From positions 3,441,401 through 3,505,400 of the forward strand of contig OX359198.1 of NCBI GenBank assembly GCA_947172415.1: a stretch of 64,000 bases of DNA, given 5' to 3'. This stretch comes from Chondrosia reniformis (Eukaryota > Porifera > Demospongiae > Chondrillida > Chondrillidae). Below, piece by piece: positions 12,397 to 24,500 of the stretch. The stretch's first letter is position 1. Each line of letters opens with the position of its first letter. A program made the translations under genes and the position numbers. The notes below the pieces were generated by a model that ran no database searches, was not told where the DNA came from, and worked only from the letters and a program-made list of their open reading frames with translations.

Positions 12397-13351
12397 GGGG
12401 CGCCGCAGGCGTCCCTATATTGTTTTCAGGAATTATGTTAACGTATGGCATCCTGTTCATAGTCTTGTATATATATATACATATATAGTGAGCTAGGAGT
12501 GCCGTCGATTGCTTGCATGCATTCACATAAACAACACACTCAAGGCAAGTCAAATCTGCCGTGATAATTGGCTGAGACCCTGCATGAGACTGCAATTTTT
12601 GCTGATAATGGCATGCAGATGCATCATCTTCAGTCTATACTAAGGTGTGAAAAGGTAATTGGAAGGCCATGCGTTTAACCTTATATGATCTGTAGAGACT
12701 ATACTACTCTGTATGCAGCAGTTGAGAATTTCAGTGTGGCTAAAGTCTTGTAGCGTTTAATATACCTGATTGTGATTATTTTGGGAGTCATTTGCATCTG
12801 TATTATTTTATATACCTCATTGTGATTATCTTGGGAGTCACTTGCATCCGTGTATAAATTTGTAACTTGCACTGTGTAGTACTTGATTGTATTTAAATAT
12901 GCTTAATATAGCACTCCTTATTCCTACACATGGACAATTGCAAGTAAAAATATATTATAATATATACTTGCATCCGTGTATAAATTTGTAACTTGCACTG
13001 TGTAGTACTTGATTGTATTGTATTACCTTAGTATATTGTAACTTGCACTGTAAATATCTGTCAAAAAATTGCGGACATGCGGCTAGCTTTCGCTTTCCAG
13101 CTTAAACTTAGCTTTCTCTTCCTTAGCGTAGAACATTGAACGTACGTAATGGACTTAAAAACCACCCTTACTAATACTATGTAACGTAGAGCTTGCACAC
13201 AAACGTTTTCTACGATATATGGCTTTGAAAAATTGACGGCCAACAAGAGTCGATCGGAAATCGCTTAACTGGATATCTATAAGAACCAGCCAAGTAGTTC
13301 GAGTTTAGTTAGGGGCGTCAGGCGCCCCACGAGTTTTTTAAACTCGAACTT
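12397..13351 (+). mobile_element. GC-hairpin repeat, medium copy (A2)
   Basis: The left GC hairpin is at 12397-12415 and the right one at about 13313-13329, each abutting sequence shared with A1. Between the shared ends (12397-12490 and 13045-13350) lies an interior of ~550 bp. About 300 bp of this (12606-12900) also occurs in A3, while 12491-12605 does not. A 50-bp piece, TTGCATCCGTGTATAAATTT and what follows, is repeated at about 12846 and 12967. No open frame of note. The shared ends with variable interior suggest a non-autonomous DNA element. Confidence 0.65.
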
Positions 13352-14230
13352 CTTGTCTTCTTATTATTTACTTTAAGGTTTGTGCAACACTCCCAGCCTT
13401 TGCATGTGCTTGTTTTATGTAGTAGTTGCGTGTACTAGTTGTATCTAATACTTTTATGAACTAGTTGTGTGTAATTGTTTATTGACTAACTATATTTACT
13501 AGTTGTAGTTACTTGTTGTATGTGCTAGTTGTATGTACTAGTTGTATGTACTAGTTGTATGTACTAGTAACTAGTTGTATGTTCCACTTGTATGTACTAG
13601 TTGTATGTTCTAATTGTTTGGACTAGTTGTATAAACTAGTTGTATGTACTTGATACTAGTTTTGTGTACTAGTTGTGCGTACTAGTTATATGTACTAGTT
13701 TTACTTATTAGTTGTATGTACTAGTTGTATGTTCTAATTGTTTGTACTAGTTATATGTACTAGTTGTATGTACTCAATACTAGTTTGTGTACTAGTTGTT
13801 TGTACAAGTTATATTTAGTAGTTGTATGTACTAGTTATATGTACTAGTTGTATGTACTAGTTGTATGTACTAGTTGCATGTACTATTTGTATGCAATATT
13901 TATATGTACTAGTAGTATGTACTAGTTGTAATAACTAGTGGTATGTACAAGTTGTACTAGTTGTAGGTACTAGTTGTACGTTCTAGTACTAGTTATACTA
14001 AGTACTAGGTAGGTACTAGCTGTGTGAACTAATTGAATGTACTAGTTGTAATAACTAGTGTTATGTACTAGTTGTATGTACTAGTATTAGTTATATTGAA
14101 TAGTTGTAGGTACAAGTTGTATGTAGTAGTTGCATGTAGTAGTTGTATGTACAAATTGCATATACTAGTTGTTTGTAATAGTTGCATGTACTAGTTAGGT
14201 ACCAATTGTATGTACTAGTTGTATGTATAA
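13352..14230 (+). repeat. 13-bp satellite, forward orientation
   Basis: After about 55 bp of unique sequence the forward satellite resumes. It includes the block around 13620-13870, which is closely repeated near 9900-10050 and 16000-16220. Confidence 0.85.
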
Positions 14231-14946
14231 GTTAAATAAAAACATGCAAAAATGAAGTTAAAAGTAGGGATGGCACTATAACAGTGATTGGCATATCTAG
14301 AACAAGTAGTTCGAGTTTAAACTACTTGGCCGCATCGTTGGGCTTTGATATACTATTTTTAATCCTAACGATTGAGGACGTTTAAGTGTCCTGAAAATTA
14401 TAAATAGCGACAGAAAGGCTTCGTTAACTAAACCTTCCTGAACGCCGCCATTTGCAAAAACGATGTATTGACGTATAAATTAAGTGTTACAATAGTTGCG
14501 TATGAACTCGTGTTATACATATATCGACGTATAAACTGTGTTATAATCATTGCGTATGAACTCGTATTATATATATATCCGTAACATGAAGCCATACATA
14601 AATCGCGTTATGAAAACAATAGAGGGGGCTGCCTGTGGCAGCCCCTAAAAAGTAACGAAACAAGAAAGTGATCATATGGTAAGGCTAACATTGCAGAAGT
14701 GGCATACTGAAACTTAACTATACACATCACTTCTATGTTTGGGCGCATCATGGATATACTAGAAGTAGGGATCGATGCGCCCAAACATAGAGGTGATGTG
14801 TATAGTTAAGTTTCAGTATGCCACTTCTGCAATGTTAGCCTTACCATATGATCACTTTCTTGTTTCGTTACTTTTTCTAGATGTGCCAATCACTGTTATA
14901 GTGTCATCCCTACTTTTAACTTCATTTTTGAATGTTTTTATTTAAC
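14231..14946. repeat. Fold-back (inverted repeat) structure
   Basis: Two sets of inverted arms share a centre near 14761. The inner arms, 14648-14749 and 14774-14875, are 102 bp each and nearly perfect, with a 24-base spacer. The outer arms, 14231-14301 and 14876-14946, are 71 bp each with about four mismatches. On the right the arms are contiguous (173 bp). On the left they are separated by 346 bp (14302-14647), which itself ends in the hairpin GGGGCTGCC/GGCAGCCCC and holds two tandem copies of a ~55-bp unit (about 14470-14578). No coding region. It looks like a fold-back or MITE-type element with something inserted in its left arm. Confidence 0.75.
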
Positions 14947-15660
14947 TTGTATTGCCCCTTTTTCTTGTTAATATTTGTTTTGAAAGTTTTCTTGGTGAAA
15001 ACTAGAAATAAAGTAGCAGAATAGACGATATAATAGAGAGCTCTAAATTAAAAAATGGCGTCCGAAAAGATCCCAAATTTGTCAAATAAGTTTTCTACCG
15101 TTCTTTAACATTGAGTTTAGGATATTAAAGGGTCCATAATCGTTAAGAATACGACTGTATATAGGCCCTGCAAAGCGACTAAGAAATTTGATCGCGGGTG
15201 GCGGTTGTACCACAAATATTACTCACTCGAGTTACTTATTTTATATACAGAGAATTTGAAACTTAATTAAAAAATGGCGTTACTTTCAAAAGTAACACGC
15301 TTCGGATGGAGCGCGTTGAAATCTAGGGTAGCCTATTCCCTAGTTTGGAAAAATTCATGACGATTTAGTATTTGTATGCACCTGCGTAAGTTCGCATGTT
15401 AGCGCTAGCTCATTTGAAAAAAGAAGAAAAAATGAGGAATTTCAGAATTTGGCCTATTTCGGTTTAACCACTTTGCGAAGGTTGTAGAGCATCGAAACAT
15501 GCTTTGGCGTTTAGAAAAACATGCAAAAACGACTGCAAACACACGAATGCAACCGAAAATCTCAACGTTGTTGATTTATGAGGCGTTAATTGATAATACA
15601 TTGAATAGGGCGGCCATGTTTTTTTCGGCCATCCCTACTTATAGAGTACTACCGTACTCT
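14947..15660. other. Unclassified segment to the right of the fold-back element
   Basis: Unique AT-rich DNA without a recognisable gene. Its right end carries GCCATCCCTACTT (15628-15640), the reverse complement of 14262-14274 in the fold-back arm. The whole 14231-15660 stretch may therefore be one insertion bounded by this 13-bp motif. A small inverted repeat, AGAGTACTACCGTACTCT, lies near 15644-15661. Confidence 0.4.
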
Positions 15661-16436
15661 ATGATATAACTTGTGTGTTATAGCTGTGCACTAGTTTTAT
15701 ATACTAGTTTTATGTGGGAGTTTTATGTACTCTTTTTATGTACTAGTTGCATGTACTAGTTTCTAGTTGTACGTACTAGTGGTATGCACTGGTTGTGTGT
15801 ACGAGTTGTATATATTACTTGTATGTCCTAGTTGTATGTACTAGGAGTATGAACTATTTATATATACTAGTTATATGTGTATGTACTAGTTATATGAACT
15901 AGTTATATGTAGTTCTTGTGTGTCCTAGTTGTATGTACTAATTTTATGTACTAAGTGTATATACTAGTTCTATATACTAGTAATATGTACTAGGTCTATG
16001 TTCTAATTGTTGGTACTAGTTGTATGTACTAGTTGTATGTACTCGATACCAGTTGTGGGTACTAGTTGTGCGTACTAGTTATATGTACTAATTGTACATA
16101 TTAGTTGTATGTACTAGTTGTATGTTCCAGTTGTATGTACTAGTTGTTTGTACGAGTTTTATTTAGTAGTTGTATGTACTAGTTGCATGTACTAGTTGTA
16201 TGCACTATTTATATGTACTAGTAGTATGTACTAGTTGTAATAACTAGTGTTATGTACTAGTTGTAGGTACTAGTTGTACGTTCTAGTACTAGTTATACTA
16301 AGTACTGGGTAGGTACTAGTTGTGTGAACTAGTTGCATCGACTAGTTGCATTTACTAGTTGAATGTACTAGTTGTTTGTACTGGTTGTATGTACTAGTTC
16401 TATGTACTAGTTCTATGCACTAGTTGTATGTTCTAG
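15661..16436 (+). repeat. 13-bp satellite, forward orientation
   Basis: Forward satellite with the usual variants; it ends where repeat A3 begins at a TTATGTTAACG junction. No other feature. Confidence 0.85.
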
Positions 16437-18004
16437 TTTATGTTAACGTATGGCTTCCTGTTTGTAGTCTTGTAAATATATATATATAATGGCATGCAGA
16501 TGCATCATCTTCAGTCTATACTAAGGTGTGAAAAGGTAATTGGAAGGCCATGCGTTTAACCTTATATGATCTGTAGAGACTACTATACTCTGTATGCAGC
16601 AGTTGAGAATTTCAGTGTGGCTAAAGTCTTGTAGCATTTAATATACCTGATTGTGATTATTTTGGGAGTCATTTGCATCCGTATTATACTATATACCTCA
16701 TTGTGATTATCTTGGGAGTCACTTGCATCCGTGTATAAATTTGTAACTTGCACTGTGTAGTACTTGATAGTATTAATTATCTATTGTAATTGCATTGTAT
16801 ATAAAAGTATACTTTTGCTGGGGCTAGCAATATACTGAGAGATTGACTATATGTACCGTATGAGCTTGCACGCACGCATATTTATTCAAATCCACCCCTA
16901 CATATCCAATTACACTCTTGCATACGTACATACACACATGGATAGGTAAAAATATTAACAGAAAACAAAAGAAGAGATGACGGAGCTTAAGGTACCAAAG
17001 TTTTATTACGGTCGTCTAAACGAATTTATTTTATTTATTTTACATCGATATATAGCCACAATTCTGGCTTAACCTTAACATGAACGTATACAAATACGCT
17101 TTATCTAACCTTCGCTACAACTCGCTTATTCCGTAGCCCCTTCTCGTAGGAGAGCGTCGACTTGTCATAGCCGTTCACCAAAGGGATGATCTTCTTTAGC
17201 AACGAGGCGGTGACGTTTTCGCAACGTCACAAGATTCACTAAATGTTTACGGAGTGACATACGAGAGGTGTTGGTGACGCACTAGAGAAACATCATAATA
17301 CATCATCAGATTGCGCAATCGTAACCTTGAATTCTTCACTATATCTTGGTTATTTTGCTCATTTAATTAAGCAAAACTTCGCCAGACGTTTCCTATGCAC
17401 ATGTATCATGATATATGTTGGTTTCACAGTTATCTACCAAATTGAAATTTTTTATTGATATAACACATGGTTTGAATATAAATTCCCCATAGGTTTTCTA
17501 TAGTCCTATGGCTTTTTATATGCAGACTTTGTCCTCCGTTTTCTAACAAACGGAGGCCTAAATAAGAAATCCCTTCTTTTAAAACGAGTTTTATACCCTT
17601 TACTTTATGATGATATGCCCATTTTGTTTCTACATCCTTTCTTGGAGCCATATGAATTATTTATTTATTTAGATTACCTTAGTATATTGTAACTTGCACT
17701 GTATATATATCTGTCAAAAAATGGCGGACGTACAGCTAGCTTTCGTTTTCTAGCTTAAAATTAGCTTTCTCATCCTTAGCATAGAACATTGAACGAATGA
17801 AATGGACTTAAAAACCACCCTTACTAAAACTATGTAACGTAAAGCTTGCGCAAAAAAGTTTTCTACGAGATATGGCCCTAAAAAATTGACGGCCAACAAG
17901 AGTCGATCGGAAATCGGTTAACCGGATATCTATAAGAACCAGCCAAGTAGTTTGAGTTTACTTAGGGGCGCTGACGCCCCATGAATTTTTTAAACTTGAA
18001 CTCC
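16437..18004 (+). mobile_element. GC-hairpin repeat, long copy (A3) with extra interior DNA
   Basis: This copy lacks the left GC hairpin, starting at ATGTTAACGTATGGC. It keeps the right end with hairpins at about 17966-17990. Positions 16490-16790 match 12606-12900 of A2. Both interiors rejoin at CCTTAGTATATTGTAACTT (13026 and 17677). About 880 bp (16796-17676) has no counterpart in A1 or A2, and it carries minus-strand open frames described separately. The extra DNA may be captured sequence or a later nested insertion. Confidence 0.6.
17165..17651 (-). CDS. Hypothetical minus-strand ORF, possibly two exons
   Basis: I do not recognise this protein. A 73-codon frame starting MAPRKDVETKWAYHH runs from 17651 down to 17430. 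A GT donor at 17437 and a TTTAG acceptor ending at 17239 would remove 199 bp and join it to a second exon ending at a TGA (17165-17167) with a basic tail (LRKRHRLVAKEDHPFGE). An alternative frame over the same DNA, about 17228-17110, also looks coding-like (SLLKKIIPLVNGYDKSTLSY). Several AATAAA-like runs follow at about 17015-17040 on the same strand. It lies only in the extra interior of repeat A3. Chance open frames remain the simplest explanation. Confidence 0.2.
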
Positions 18005-18182
18005 TTGCAATGTACTAGTTACCTCTGTATGAATTAGTTTTATGTAGCAGTTGTCTTAACTAGTTATATGTACTAGTTGCGTGTACTAGTTGTATGTAGT
18101 GTTGTGTGTACTAGTTGTATATACTAGTTGCATGTACTAGTTGTAGACACTATTTATATGTACGCGTTGTATGTACAGGTTG
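18005..18182 (+). repeat. 13-bp satellite, short forward block
   Basis: This is about 180 bp of satellite between repeat A3 and the DDE transposon. Its right edge, ending GGTTG before TA, continues at 21529 on the far side of the transposon. Confidence 0.85.
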
Positions 18183-18184
18183 TA

Positions 18185-18210
18185 TAGTGCATTTCACCAT
18201 AAATGTAAAA
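18185..18210 (+). repeat. Left terminal inverted repeat of the DDE transposon
   Basis: Begins TAGTGCATTTCACCAT and ends in AAAA. It is identical to the reverse complement of 21501-21526; including the flanking TA, 28 bases match. Confidence 0.95.
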
Positions 18211-18616
18211 ACATTTAATAGCACGGCGAAGATCAGCCATTTGAATAAACCCACCAAGTTGGGTATCAAACTAGAGAGCAAAGCTTCAGAAATCTTAAGA
18301 TTTTTTCGATTTTCTCGTAGATACTTCGAGTACGGAGATACGGGCAACGAAAGCGATCTAACTAAAAGCGCCAATGAGATTACGCGATGTGGTCACGTTT
18401 GCATATTTAATTAGGTATAAAACGAGGTATACCGCAACGATATTGCGTTAAACTGTGGTCATTAAAATGTCGTGCGATTCACGATGATATAAACATACTT
18501 ACTAGTAAGCTTTTTTGTATCTTAGATGCAACGTACGTTGACAACGCTTTATTTAAATATTAAGCGACTTCTTCTTAAGGGATTGATATCGCTAAAAGCT
18601 TATTTTCTGGCAAACA

Positions 18617-20732
18617 ATGTCTGAAATCGATTGAGAAACGGCAACCGACGAATTACGAAGCGATACGGAAGATTCCCCTACAACACCCACTTCAGATTTA
18701 CAGGAGATTGTTTCTACAAAGAGGAACACACCTTCTCCAGTGTCTAGATGGAGCAAGAAGAAGAAACTGGTCGAAAGAACAAGAATGGCATCACACTCCA
18801 GGTGGTATCCTAGGCTTACCTCTATAGCTGAGACTGATAACACTACTACTGAAGTAATGCAATCAGTTGGTCCATCCACTTCAGCTAGTGAGCAGATTTT
18901 AGATCCACAACAAGAACTGAGTCCACTGGCATATGCAATATCATCAAGTTCTGAGGATGAGGTAACTATAAAGCACAGCTTCTGACAAATAATTAATTTT
19001 ACAAAAATAAATATAACAGAAAACTGTTAATAGTTATGACAAATTAAATCTTTTAGGTTGACAGTGATGATGAAGTAGCTGAAGGTTTTTCATTTGAGCA
19101 AGCAAAGCCCATCTACCAGGATTGGGTAAAAAGGCTACCAACAGTTGATCGCAAAATCCTTGACTCAATGCTGTATGATCACCTTCACCACTTTCACAGT
19201 TTGGGAAAGACTGACTCAGCAAATAGTGCAGCTGCAGCTCTTCAAATGGAGAAGAGGTCCATCACTAGGTGGCACAACAATTTCTACAAGGGTAAAGGAA
19301 GCATAACTGCTGACAGAAGGGGAAAGTACGCAAGGCCATCACTGTTAGATCAAGAAGATATTTGCAGGAAGTCGGTCAGGTGGTTGAGAGAAAAGGTACA
19401 TTTGCTGAAATTTAACTTGACATCAACCAAGTTTTGTTCCTGGCTAAATGAATATTTGCCAACGCTTAAACCTTGATGATAAATTTCCCAAAGAAATCTC
19501 AGAGGTGACAGCTTTCCGCTATATGAGAAAGTTGGGGTTTAGTAGTCGTCCCTATCACCAAGGCTACACAGATGGGCATGAGAGACCAGATGTCGTAGAG
19601 TACAGGAAGTCCTTTCTCCAGAAACTGCGATTTCTGGAGTCCGTTCATTTGCCACCTTCAATTTGTGAAGACGGGATTGCTTCATGGAATTCTGGTGATC
19701 CATCAAAGTTGCGCTATGTCAACTTCTTGTATCATGATGAGACCATTTTCAATGCTAATGATGCCCAAGGCACTACTTGGGTGGATCCAGAAGGCAGATG
19801 AGCAATACGACCAAAAGGAAAGGGCAGAGGACTTATGATTAGTGACTATATAGAAGAATTTGGAGGATAACTTCGCCTTACTCAGCAGCAACTTTAGGAT
19901 GCAAGGAGAGAATTTATTTCTTTTCCCAAGGGAAGCACGAGATATGCTGGAATTTCAGCGAGATGGCTACTGGGACAATGAGAGATTCATCAGAAGTGTA
20001 CGAAAGGCCGTACGCATCGCCGAGTATAAGTATCCTTCAGACCAGTATGACCTGGTTTGGATTTTCGACCACAGCAGTGGACATCAGGCTTACTCAGAAG
20101 ATGCTTTGGTTGCTTCTCGAATGAATGTCAAACCAGGAGGGAAGCAACCAAAGATGCATCCAGGAAGGCTTACAGACGGCACTCCCCAGTCAATGGTGTT
20201 CATGGATGGAACTCCAAAGGGATTAGACATCATCCTTAGAGAACGTGGGGTTAATACAGATGGCTTAAATCGCTTGGAGATGGTGAAGAGGATGCAGGAA
20301 TTTCCTGACTTCAAACACGAGAAAACCAGTGTACAGCAGTTTCTTGAGGGAAAGCATCACAGATGCCTCTTCAACCCCAAAGTAATTATTCAATTTGGAT
20401 AGTACATGCTTTGCACATTTTCCACTGTAAAACATGTACCTTAAGTTCCCTACTACTGACCCATTTAGTTCCATCCTGAGCTGAACCACATCGAAAGATG
20501 TTGGGGCAAAGCAAAGAAGTATGCAAGGGCTAACTGTGATTACTCCATGTCAGGCTTGAGAAGAGTAGTTCCAGATGCTCTTGATTCAGTTTCCTTGGAC
20601 ACGATCAGGAAGTATTTCCGCAAGTGTAGAAATTACAATCGAGCCTACATAGAAGGTGAAATGACTGGAAAAGATGCTGATATCAAAGTTAAAGAGTATA
20701 AGTCCCACAGAAGAGTTCCTACAATAAGTTAA
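18617..20732 (+). pseudogene. Broken transposase of the DDE transposon
   Basis: The protein would cut and join transposon ends. Exon 1 (ATG 18617 to 18961) is acidic and serine-rich with a KKKK basic patch. Introns 18962-19056 and 20382-20468 have GT...AG ends and keep phase 0. Exon 2 holds a helix-turn-helix-like region (NSAAAALQMEKRSITRWHNN), then YHDETIFNAND (first Asp) and IFDHSSGH (second Asp). Exon 3 begins with ELNHIERCWGKAKKYAR (the Glu) and ends KSHRRVPTIS at TAA 20730-20732. The second Asp and the Glu are unusually far apart, over 100 residues. Lesions: stop codons at 18632, 19799, 19868 and 19895, and frame changes near 19465 and 19920. No other product fits. Confidence 0.8.
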
Positions 20733-21500
20733 TTTGTACCTTTAGATATATACCATTGATATGCAAATATACTATATAAGCAGAATCACTATACAAATAT
20801 CACTATCCTCAAGATATAGTCTAATCAGTTTGCATACCATCATCATATTGACTTCATCACCATCATAAACTGTTTATCACAATATTTTAATAAAAATTCT
20901 CAGGATAATTGGATAAGACATGCATCCCTAAATTGTACATTTCCGGAAATTCTACTAGACTTATATAATTCTTTTTGAGCCTTAATTTATGTTTATAAGT
21001 AGCCTATATAGCACATGTTGGTTACTTGAAACCACATGTTTTGATAAGGGTCATAATCGTTTGCAAGTCCAAAATTCAAAGCCTCATATTTTCTTTCATT
21101 TATATTCTAGAAGTTAGACTTAAAAGATGATGATATGAAGACACAACGTTAGCAAACCCGTTACAGCCTAATACCCGTAAAATCCATAATATCTTACCTT
21201 TCGTGATCTAAATCAAGGAAAGTCTTCCGTAAGAGTTTAGCTCCTCTAATGATGATTCTTCGCTGAAAGTTACAGATCGATCCAATAATTCTCCAGAGAA
21301 TAACGTTCACCTCTAAGATCTTTTTTGATTAATACCATTTTTACGTGATTGTGCAACAATTATCGTCATAGCAACATATGTCGCAAAAGTTACAGTCGTA
21401 ACCATGGTTACTGGAAAATAATACAACGGTTGCCATGGTGAAACTGCCGGTAAATTTTAAATTCACCACTTTTCATCAGTCTATGTATGCCTACTGTATA
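20733..21500 (+). other. 3' noncoding interior of the DDE transposon
   Basis: AT-rich sequence between the transposase stop and the right terminal repeat. An AATAAAA near 20888 could serve as a polyadenylation signal. No second ORF is seen. Confidence 0.5.
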
Positions 21501-21526
21501 TTTTACATTTATGGTGAAATGCACTA
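21501..21526 (-). repeat. Right terminal inverted repeat of the DDE transposon
   Basis: Perfect inverted copy of 18185-18210. It is followed by the TA duplication at 21527-21528 and then by satellite. Confidence 0.95.
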
Positions 21527-21528
21527 TA

Positions 21529-24500
21529 AGTACTAGCTGTATGTACTAGTAGTATGGACTAGTTGTATGTACTAGTTGTTTGTACTAGTTTTATATACTC
21601 GATACTTGTTGTATGTACTAATTGTAAGTACTAGTTGTAGGTTCTAGTACTACTTGTATTAGGTGCTAAATAGGTTCTAGTTGTATGTACTAGTTCAATA
21701 TTCTAGTTGTATGTTCTAGTTTGTGTTCTAGTTGTATATGCTACTTATATGTACTAGTTACCTGCGTATGGACTAGTTTTATGTAGTAGGTGTGTGCACT
21801 AGTTATAAGTGTATGTAATAAGAATATGAACTAGTTGCATGTACTAGTTGTGTGTACTAGTTGTATGTACTACTAGAATGTACTAGTTGTATGTACTAGT
21901 TATATGTACTAGTTGTATGTACTAGTTGTGTGAACTAGTTGTGTGAACTAGTTGTGTGTACTAGTTAAATGTTCTAGTTGTATATACTAGTTGTATATTC
22001 TAGTTGTAGCACTAGTTTTATGTAATAGTTGTATGTACTAGATGTATGTACTAATTGTAAGTACTAGTTCTATGTACTAGTTGTATGAAGTAGTTGTATG
22101 TACTAGTAACTCATTGTATGGTCTAGTTGTATGTACTAGTTGTATGTACTAATTGGAAATAATAGTTCTATAAACTAGCTGAATGTACAAGTTGTATATA
22201 CCAGTTGTATGTCCTGGTTGTATGTACTAGTAACTAGTTGTAGGGTCTAGTTGTGTGTATAAGCTGTGTGTACCAGTTGTATGCACTAGTTTTATGTACT
22301 GGTACTAGATATATTTACTAGTTGTAAGAAATAGTTGTATGTACTAGTTGTTTGTACTATTTATACACACTAATTGTATGTACTAGTTATATATACTAGG
22401 TTCATGTACTAGGTACATATACTAGTTATATATACTAGTTATGTACTTCCTGTAGGTACTAGTTGTATGTAAAAATTTTTGTACTTGTTGTATGTACTAG
22501 TTGTATGCACTAGTTGTATGTTCTATTTATATGGACTAGTTTTCTGTAGTAGTTGGATGAACTAGTAATATGTACTGGTTGTGTGTAATAATTGTATGTA
22601 CTAGTATTATGTACTAGTTGTGTGTACTAGTTGTATGTACTAGTTGTAAATACTAGTCGTATGTACTAGTTGTAAGTAACAGTTGTATGTACAAGTTGTA
22701 TGAAGTTGTTGTATGTACTAGTTGGATGAACTTGTATGTACTCAATGCTAGTTTTATGTACTAGTTGTATGTACTAGTTATTTATACTAGTTGTGTGAAC
22801 TAGTTGTGTGGACTAGTTATATGTACTAGTTGTATATACTAGTTTTATATACTAGTTGTGGCACTAGTTTTATGTAATAGTTGTATGTACTAGATGTATG
22901 TACTATTTGTAAGACTAGATTCATGTACTAGTTGTAAGTAGTAGATGTATTTACTACTTGTAAGTAATCGTTCTATGTACTAGTTTTATGAAGTAGTTGC
23001 ATATACTAGTTTTTGGTACAAGTTGTATATATTTGTAGCTAGTTGTATATACTGGTTGTATGTACTCGTAGCTAGTTGTATGTACTAGTTGTATGTACTA
23101 GTTATATGTACTAGTACTGGTTTTATTTACTAGTTGTAGGTACTAGTTGTAGGTACTAGATGTGTGTACTAGTTTTGTACTAGTTGTTTTTGTTAGTTAC
23201 TAGTTGTAAGTACTAATTGTTTGTGCTAGTTTTATGTTCTAGTTGAATTTACTAGTTATATGTTCTAGTTATGTGTGTATGTTCTATGTATTTTTGTTCT
23301 AATTGAATGTACTAGTTGTATGTATGTACTAGGTATATGTACTAGATGTGTACCAGTTATATTTACAAGTACTATGAACTAATTGTATGTAATGGCTATG
23401 TACCTGTTATATGTTATAGTTGTATGTACTAGTTTTATATACCCGTTCTATGTACCAGTTCTATGTACTAATTATAGAACTAATTGTATGTGCTACTTGT
23501 GTGTACTAGTTGTATGGACTAGGTGTATGTACTAGTTGTATGTACTATTTGTTTGTACTAGTTGTATGCACTAATTGTAGGTTCTAGTACTAGTTTAACT
23601 ATGTAATAGGTAGGTCCTAGTTTTATGTACTAGTTGTATGTACTCGTTCTATGTACTAATTGTATGGACTAGCTGTAGGTACTAGGTGTATGAACTAGTT
23701 ATATGTAGTAGTTGTGTGTACTAGTTGTATGTACTAATTGTAAGTTTTAGGTGTATGTACTAGTTTTACGTACCAGTTGTATGTAACAGTTTTATGTGTT
23801 AGATTTATGTACACGTTCTGTGAACAAGCTGTGTGTACTAGTTGTATCTAATACTTCTATGAACTAGGTGTGTGTAATTGTTTATTTACAAGCTATATTT
23901 ACTAGTTGTAGTGACTAGTTGTATGTACTAGTTGTATGTACAAGTTATATGTACTAGTTGTATTTATTATTTGTATGTGCTAGTTGTATGTTTCAGTTGT
24001 ATGTACTAGTTGTATGTTCTAATTGTGTGTACTAGTTATATGTACTATATAGTTGTATGTACGCGATACTAGTTTGTGTACTAGTTGTTTGTACAAGTTA
24101 TATTTAGTAGTTGTTTGTACTAGTAACATGTACTATTTGTATTTACTAGTTGTATGTTCTAATTGTTTGTACTAGTTATATAATAAGTATATGTACTAGT
24201 TGTATGTACTAGTTGTATGTACTAGTAACTAGTTGTATGTACAAGTTATATGTACTAGTTGTATTTATTATTTGTATGGGCTAGTTGTATGTTTCAGTTG
24301 TATGTACTAGTTGTATGTTCTAATTGTGTATACTAGTTATATGTACTATATAGTTGTATGTACTCGATACTAGTTTGTGTACTAGTTGTTTGTACAAGTT
24401 ATATTTAGTAGTTGTTTGTACTAGTTACATGTACTATTTGTATTTACTAGTTGTATGTTCTAATTGTTTGTACTAGTTATATAATAAATATATGTAGTAG

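Larger units (their letters stand above)
18185..21526 (+). mobile_element. TA-flanked DDE DNA transposon (IS630-Tc1-mariner-like)
   Basis: A 3342-bp element inserted in the satellite. Its ends are a perfect 26-bp terminal inverted repeat beginning TAGTGCATTTCACCAT (18185-18210 and 21501-21526), flanked on both sides by TA (18183-18184, 21527-21528). Joining the outer flanks across one TA gives GGTTGTAAGTACTAGCTG, which exists uninterrupted near 28634-28651 and so supports the boundaries. It carries one plus-strand transposase gene with two introns, now broken. TA duplication and a D-D-E catalytic layout are features of the IS630-Tc1-mariner superfamily; the exact family is not assigned. Confidence 0.9.

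Noticed and set aside
12365-12595. 76-codon minus-strand frame
   Set aside because: Half of it is satellite and a TATA run; no family resemblance.
18592-18879. 95-codon minus-strand frame
   Set aside because: Antisense shadow of transposase exon 1.
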